Assembly: GCA_964552325.1 (NCBI GenBank) | Contig: CAZKHA010000117.1 | Span: 1-11,091, forward strand | Direction of reading: 5' to 3' | From: CAZKCK01 sp964552325 | Lineage (GTDB): Bacteria; Bacteroidota; Bacteroidia; Bacteroidales; TTA-H9 | Length of the DNA stretch: 11,091 nucleotides | Shown here: positions 7,208-11,091 of the stretch, piece after piece | Numbering within the stretch: the first letter of the stretch is position 1 | Layout: each line of letters begins with the position of its first letter | The notes under the pieces: model-generated | Database searches by the model: none | Seen by the model: only the letters and a program-made list of their open reading frames with translations | What the model was told of the DNA's origin: nothing | Program-made: the position numbers and the translations under genes

Positions 7208-7225
7208 AAACTTGTTAACAACTTT
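7208..7225. promoter_or_regulatory. 18-bp imperfect palindrome upstream of the cytochrome operon, possible activator site
   Basis: AAACTTGTTAACAACTTT is symmetric except for one C:C pair; the inner TTGTTAACAA (7212-7221) is perfect. It ends where a -33 element would be expected for the -7-like TATATTTG at 7242-7249, placing its centre about 40 bases before the predicted transcription start. That is close to the -41.5 position used by CRP/FNR-type class II activators. The identity of any regulator is unknown. Confidence 0.35.
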
Positions 7226-7241
7226 TTTGATTAGATGTGGT

Positions 7242-7249
7242 TATATTTG
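7242..7249 (+). promoter_or_regulatory. Candidate -7 element of the cytochrome operon
   Basis: TATATTTG matches TAnnTTTG exactly, but no TTG or TTTG lies 19-21 bases upstream; the palindrome at 7208-7225 is there instead. A promoter lacking -33 and dependent on an activator would fit. The leader would be about 175 bases. Confidence 0.35.
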
Positions 7250-7431
7250 CCAATGGTGGACGTTAGTTTGGAGATTACCTTCTGTAAGCCTAAAATCCAA
7301 GTTATTAGGAATTTGTTGTTTGCAGAATACGTTTTTTAACTAGTTCACCGAATAGTTTTAAGCAAATCTTGAACATTTCGTGATTCATGTTCTTGGTCAA
7401 ATGCCTAATAAAGTACTAGAAATATTAATTC

Positions 7432-8292
7432 ATGCTTCGAAAAATCTATTTCTTCATTCTCGGTACAATTGTGCTTAGTGTTGTTATCATTATAGCAATC
7501 AAGGGCTCCTCGTTTTATAATACCAGTATAAGCGAACGATTTTACCATCCTGATTATCTGCAATTAAAACCAAGTGGCGTTCTTGGACATGGTTTTGGTA
7601 TTGCCGGATCGTTGCTAATGGTTTTTGGGGTCTTGTTGTATCAGGTTCGCAAACGTGTACGTATGTTTCACCGTTTAGGTTTGTTAAAGTACTGGCTCGA
7701 AATCCACATCTTTATGTGTACATTAGGGCCAATTCTGATCCTTTATCACACATCCTTTAAATTTGGTGGCTTGGTAGCCATTAGCTTTTGGAGCATGGTG
7801 GCCGTGTTTGCGAGTGGTATTATTGGGAGATTTATTTATCTCCAAATTCCTCGTACAATAGAGGGCCGCGAGTTAAGTTTGAACGAAGTGCGTTTGATGA
7901 AAGGGGATTTAGAACTGGGAATTGACAAAATTACTTCGGGCAACAACCTGCTCAAAAGTCTCGTTGACGCCACCCTAAAATCGCATAAGCAGAATAGTTC
8001 AGGCTCGTTTTTTGGCAACTTTATGTCGAATTTTGTAAGTGATTTTAGAAGTATCGCACAGCTTAAAAATGGACTTCGGAGCGCGTCAGTTAGCCCTGGC
8101 GAGATTAAAAGTATTGTGAAGTTGGTGAAAAATGAACGATCAATCAGCCGAAAAATCAACCGACTGAATACCATGCAAAATTTATTTAAGTATTGGCATG
8201 TAGCTCACCTGCCGTTTGCGTTGGTCATGCTTATCATTATGATTATACATATTGCTGTTACTATTATAATGGGTTATCGTTGGGTATTTTAA
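7432..8292 (+). CDS. Di-haem b-type membrane cytochrome, five predicted helices
   Basis: The 286-residue protein has hydrophobic helices at about 6-24, 51-70, 88-107, 114-137 and 258-281, and a long basic loop (about 138-255) that the positive-inside rule puts in the cytoplasm. Two parallel helices each carry a His pair 14 residues apart: H92 and H106 in helix 3, H259 and H273 in helix 5. This is the spacing used by cytochrome b of bc complexes to hold two haems, one near each membrane face. H53 and H256 are additional candidates. I cannot name the family. The stop is one base before the next gene, so the two are translationally coupled. Its inferred role is to pass electrons across the inner membrane between the cytoplasmic flavin/Fe-S protein and the periplasmic multihaem cytochrome; menaquinone could also be a partner. 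Confidence 0.65.
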   Translation: MLRKIYFFILGTIVLSVVIIIAIKGSSFYNTSISERFYHPDYLQLKPSGVLGHGFGIAGSLLMVFGVLLYQVRKRVRMFHRLGLLKYWLEIHIFMCTLGPILILYHTSFKFGGLVAISFWSMVAVFASGIIGRFIYLQIPRTIEGRELSLNEVRLMKGDLELGIDKITSGNNLLKSLVDATLKSHKQNSSGSFFGNFMSNFVSDFRSIAQLKNGLRSASVSPGEIKSIVKLVKNERSISRKINRLNTMQNLFKYWHVAHLPFALVMLIIMIIHIAVTIIMGYRWVF

Positions 8293-8293
8293 T

Positions 8294-9625
8294 ATGGAAG
8301 AACTAATCGAATCTTATTTTATTTACGGGCTTGCTATTGGCTTATGCCTTTGGGCGGTTGTTGCTTATGTTCGCAATCAGGCCAAAAAATCAAAAGAAGT
8401 TGAAGAAAAGATCAACACGGCCAAGCAAGAAGGTTTGTTTGAACCCGTATCATTGCATCCTGTTGTTGACGAAAAAAGCTGCATTCAAACCGGTGCTTGT
8501 ATAGCAGCCTGCCCCGAAAAAGATATCCTAGGGATAAGGCGCGGTAAGGCAACCACAATTAATGCCTCACACTGTATTGGACATGGAGCTTGTTTTCATG
8601 CCTGCCCTACCCAAGCCATTACACTGTGCATTGGTACCGAAAAGCGAGGCGTTGAATTACCGCACGTTAACCAAAACTTTGAAACCAACGTTAGCGGCAT
8701 TTTTATTGCCGGAGAACTCGGAGGAATGGGGCTTATTAAAAATGCTGTTGAACAAGGCCAGCAAGCAGTTGAAAACCTAGCTAAAGGCATTAAAAAACAA
8801 CATTCCGCCGAATACGATCTCGTAATTGTGGGTGCCGGCCCGGGGGGAATTGCTGCCTCATTGAATGCAAAAAAGCTTGGCCTTAAATGCATTACACTTG
8901 AACAGGATACCTTGGGAGGAACCGTTTTTACATTCCCGCGTTCAAAAATTGTGATGACCTCGCCAATGAACTTGCCCTTGCACGGAAAGGTGAAGCTATT
9001 TGAAGCGTCAAAAACCCAGTTGCTCGAATTGTGGAATGAGGTTATAGCTAAAAACCAAATACTAATCAAAGAGAATTGCAAAGTTGAATCCGTAAATACT
9101 GTTGAAGGTAATTTCGTACTAACAACTGCTACCAATGAAACCTTTGTTGCACACAAAATTCTTTTAGCAATTGGACGAAGGGGTACTCCGCGCAAACTGG
9201 GTGTACCTGGCGAGCAAACCGAGAAAGTAGCTTATAGGCTATTAGAACCTGAGAATATTGAAGGCAAAGAAATAATGGTGGTTGGAGGTGGCGACTCAGC
9301 CATTGAATCAGCCCTACTATTAGCTCCTCAAAACAACGTAATTCTCTCCTACAGAAGTGAAGCCTTTAGCAGGATTAAACCTAAAAACCTGAAGAAAATT
9401 AATGAAGCAATAGCCGAAAAACAAATTGATGTTCGGTTTAACACTCAAGTTGTTAAAATTGCACCCACTACTATTTCGCTTGCCGATAAAGATGGCGTGG
9501 TGAATGAATTGCCTAACCAGTTGGTATATGTTTTTGCTGGAGGTGAACTTCCAACGCAATTTCTTTCGAAAATGGGGATAAATATTACCAAGAAATTTGG
9601 GGAAGCAATTCTTAAACATGATTAA
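8294..9625 (+). CDS. Membrane-anchored ferredoxin/FAD pyridine-nucleotide oxidoreductase
   Basis: The 443-residue protein has one N-terminal helix (about 8-27) followed by basic residues, placing the rest in the cytoplasm. A ferredoxin-like domain (about 58-113) has C63-x5-C69-x3-C73-P and C94-x5-C100-x3-C104-P; the usual second cysteine is T66 and H97. Next comes TNVSGIFIAGELGG (131-144) and KNAVEQGQQA, which look like the closing FAD segment of the thioredoxin-reductase superfamily. Then follow the FAD Rossmann motif VGAGPGGIAAS (179-189) and the NAD(P) motif VGGGDSAIESA (330-340). There is no CxxC active site, so it is not a disulfide reductase; the GGTVFTFPRSK region is closer to YpdA-like or monooxygenase-like proteins. 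It ends at an AGGELP...ILKHD stretch, just before where the closing segment normally lies. Likely exchanges electrons between NAD(P)H, FAD, Fe-S and the coupled cytochrome b. Confidence 0.8.
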   Translation: MEELIESYFIYGLAIGLCLWAVVAYVRNQAKKSKEVEEKINTAKQEGLFEPVSLHPVVDEKSCIQTGACIAACPEKDILGIRRGKATTINASHCIGHGACFHACPTQAITLCIGTEKRGVELPHVNQNFETNVSGIFIAGELGGMGLIKNAVEQGQQAVENLAKGIKKQHSAEYDLVIVGAGPGGIAASLNAKKLGLKCITLEQDTLGGTVFTFPRSKIVMTSPMNLPLHGKVKLFEASKTQLLELWNEVIAKNQILIKENCKVESVNTVEGNFVLTTATNETFVAHKILLAIGRRGTPRKLGVPGEQTEKVAYRLLEPENIEGKEIMVVGGGDSAIESALLLAPQNNVILSYRSEAFSRIKPKNLKKINEAIAEKQIDVRFNTQVVKIAPTTISLADKDGVVNELPNQLVYVFAGGELPTQFLSKMGINITKKFGEAILKHD

Positions 9626-9634
9626 ATAAGCGGA

Positions 9635-11091
9635 ATGATGAAACCAACTATAGTCGTATTTATCTTACTGTTGTTGATGGCTGTACGAACACAAGCCCAG
9701 CTTTCGCCCGGTAAATTGGCTGCAGCTCACGCACATTTAGAAGGGCTTTCGAACTGTACAAAATGCCATGTATTGGGTGATAAAGTATCGCACGATAAAT
9801 GTCTTGATTGTCATAAAGAGCTTAAGGTTAGAATAATAGCAGGAAAAGGTTATCACGCCTCAAGCGAGGTTAAAAACAAAGAGTGTACAAAATGCCACAG
9901 CGATCATCATGGAGTCGATTTTAAAATGATACGCTTCGAACCCGAAAAGTTCAATCACACACTTACAGGTTATAAATTAGAAGGAGCGCATAGCAAGAAA
10001 AAATGTGCTGATTGCCATAAGCCAGCTTTTATTACGGACCCAAAGATTAAACAGAAGAAAACAACCTACTTAGGCTTAAACACCCAATGTGTTGCCTGCC
10101 ATGAAGATGTTCACCTAAAGACCTTAAGCAACAATTGCAACGATTGCCATACACAAACGGCTTTCAAGCCCGCCACCTTGTTTAATCATAATAATGCCGC
10201 ATACAAATTACTTGGCAAGCATGAAACTGTTGCTTGCGAGAAGTGTCATAAAGTAGAAACCCGTAATGGCAAAAGGTTTCAAGTATTTAAAGGCTTACAA
10301 TATAAAACATGCAACAGTTGCCACAGCGACCCACATGACAATAAATTTGGACAGAATTGTACCGAATGCCATACCGTGCAATCGTTTCAGGCGGTAAAAA
10401 CGCTTAATGATTTTGACCATTCGCGTACCAATTTTAAACTTGTTGACAAGCATCAATCGGTTAAATGCAAAGACTGCCATAAAGGAAGTTATACAACACC
10501 GCTCAAGCACAAGAATTGCAGCGATTGCCATACCGATTACCACAAACAAGAATTCAAAAAGCAAAACACAAGCCCTGATTGCGCCGAATGCCATACCACC
10601 AAAGGCTTTGTAGGATCTAGCTATACGATTGAAAAACACCAGCTTAGTTCCTTCCCGTTGAAAGGTGCACATGAAGCTACCCCCTGCTTTGCTTGCCATA
10701 AGAAAACGGAACGATGGGCCTTTCGTAACATAGGAAAGCAATGCAGTGATTGCCATACAGATATTCATGATACCTATATTGATCGTAAATACTATGACGG
10801 CAAGTCGTGCGAAAACTGCCACACAAGCAATGCTTGGAACAGCGTTCAGTTTGATCATGCCACCACTGATTTCAGCCTTACCGGGGCTCACCAAAAGCAA
10901 AGCTGCCGTTCCTGTCATTTTAAGCCTATGCCCGATGGAAAAACCCAACAGGTTTTTGCGGGTTTATCGGGGGCTTGTGCCGAATGCCATCAGGATAACC
11001 ATAATAAACAGTTCGAGGTAAGCGGACAAACCGACTGCGAGAAATGCCATAGCACCAATGCTTGGGCAATTACGAATTTTGACCATAATAC
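9635..11091 (+). CDS. Exported multihaem c-type cytochrome, 18 CxxCH in the visible part, cut by window edge
   Basis: The frame is open from the ATG at 9635 (or the adjacent one at 9638) to the window end: 485 codons without a stop. Residues 1-21 form a signal peptide cleaved after TQA. Haem-binding CxxCH motifs begin at C41, 56, 84, 124, 152, 168, 201, 226, 242, 278, 295, 316, 351, 370, 392, 424, 448 and 468. After an N-terminal three-haem unit the protein is a tandem array of three-haem modules of 73-77 residues, each opening with F(N/D)H or a related sequence at H108, H185, H262, H335, H408 and H484. Each module adds a GxH or DxH and usually a (D)xH after its second haem, giving one spare His per haem and suggesting bis-His ligation. 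It starts nine bases after the oxidoreductase stop. It should act in the periplasm or at the cell surface as a low-potential electron wire. Full length is unknown. Confidence 0.93.
   Translation, partial: MMKPTIVVFILLLLMAVRTQAQLSPGKLAAAHAHLEGLSNCTKCHVLGDKVSHDKCLDCHKELKVRIIAGKGYHASSEVKNKECTKCHSDHHGVDFKMIRFEPEKFNHTLTGYKLEGAHSKKKCADCHKPAFITDPKIKQKKTTYLGLNTQCVACHEDVHLKTLSNNCNDCHTQTAFKPATLFNHNNAAYKLLGKHETVACEKCHKVETRNGKRFQVFKGLQYKTCNSCHSDPHDNKFGQNCTECHTVQSFQAVKTLNDFDHSRTNFKLVDKHQSVKCKDCHKGSYTTPLKHKNCSDCHTDYHKQEFKKQNTSPDCAECHTTKGFVGSSYTIEKHQLSSFPLKGAHEATPCFACHKKTERWAFRNIGKQCSDCHTDIHDTYIDRKYYDGKSCENCHTSNAWNSVQFDHATTDFSLTGAHQKQSCRSCHFKPMPDGKTQQVFAGLSGACAECHQDNHNKQFEVSGQTDCEKCHSTNAWAITNFDHN

Larger units (their letters stand above)
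7101..7431. other. Divergent control region between the lipoprotein and the cytochrome operon
   Basis: No gene fits in these 331 bases. The left end holds the lipoprotein promoter (7119-7152). The middle holds a short direct repeat, GATTCTAAA at 7186-7194 and 7202-7210, followed by an 18-bp imperfect palindrome (7208-7225) and a -7-like TATATTTG (7242-7249) facing the cytochrome operon. The rest, 7250-7431, would be a leader of about 175 bases with only weak inverted repeats, for example CCTAA/TTAGG near 7289-7309. Confidence 0.55.

Noticed and set aside
7648..7655. CGCAAACG, a half match to the LacI-type operator
   Set aside because: It lies inside the cytochrome b coding sequence and the second half is not symmetric; likely chance codon use.
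8596..9195. 199-codon minus-strand reading frame
   Set aside because: Fully antisense to the well-supported ferredoxin/flavoprotein gene and without recognisable motifs.
10295..10948. 217-codon minus-strand reading frame with hydrophobic, Met/Ala-rich composition
   Set aside because: It is antisense to the multihaem cytochrome; the repeated MA and similar patterns are the complement of CxxCH codons (tgc cat).

Overview
The window looks like a chromosomal segment of a Bacteroidota bacterium. The evidence is a tandem SusC/SusD-type outer-membrane pair, promoters that fit the Bacteroidota form (TTG or TTTG, 20-22 bp spacer, TAnnTTTG), A/T-rich leaders without Shine-Dalgarno sequences, and the start of a gene resembling the bacterial geranylgeranylglyceryl-phosphate synthase family. 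No mobile element, CRISPR array, tRNA or rRNA was seen.

Layout. Positions 1-76 (minus) hold the first 25 codons of a probable GGGP-synthase-like gene with its own promoter. Positions 359-634 (plus) form a compact candidate transcription unit: promoter, a 50-codon single-pass membrane protein (417-569) and an intrinsic terminator. Positions 635-1185 are non-coding and contain a diverged inverted-repeat pair (837-952). A strong GC-rich terminator (1186-1213) ends the minus-strand pair susC-like (2830-6114) then susD-like (1236-2801). Upstream of susC are two adjacent perfect 14-bp palindromes, one of them a LacI/PurR-type operator sequence, overlapping a possible -33 element. No enzyme gene accompanies this pair, so its substrate cannot be assigned.

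The right part is a redox locus. A two-domain lipoprotein (6390-7100, minus), resembling NrfJ-type proteins found with multihaem cytochromes, is divergent from a tight plus-strand operon. The operon encodes a di-haem b-type membrane cytochrome (7432-8292), then, after one base, a membrane-anchored ferredoxin/flavoprotein oxidoreductase (8294-9625), then, nine bases later, an exported multihaem c-type cytochrome (9635 to the window end). The last gene has 18 CxxCH motifs in 485 codons and is cut by the window edge.

Together the three operon genes suggest a route across the inner membrane: a cytoplasmic flavin/Fe-S module exchanging electrons with a pyridine nucleotide, two stacked b haems across the membrane, and a wire of tandem three-haem modules in the periplasm or beyond. 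The direction of flow and the terminal partner cannot be read from the window. The oxidoreductase is unusual in two ways: both ferredoxin motifs lack the second cysteine (Thr and His instead), and its closing FAD-binding segment lies before the GxGxxG fold rather than at the C-terminus, which suggests a circular permutation.
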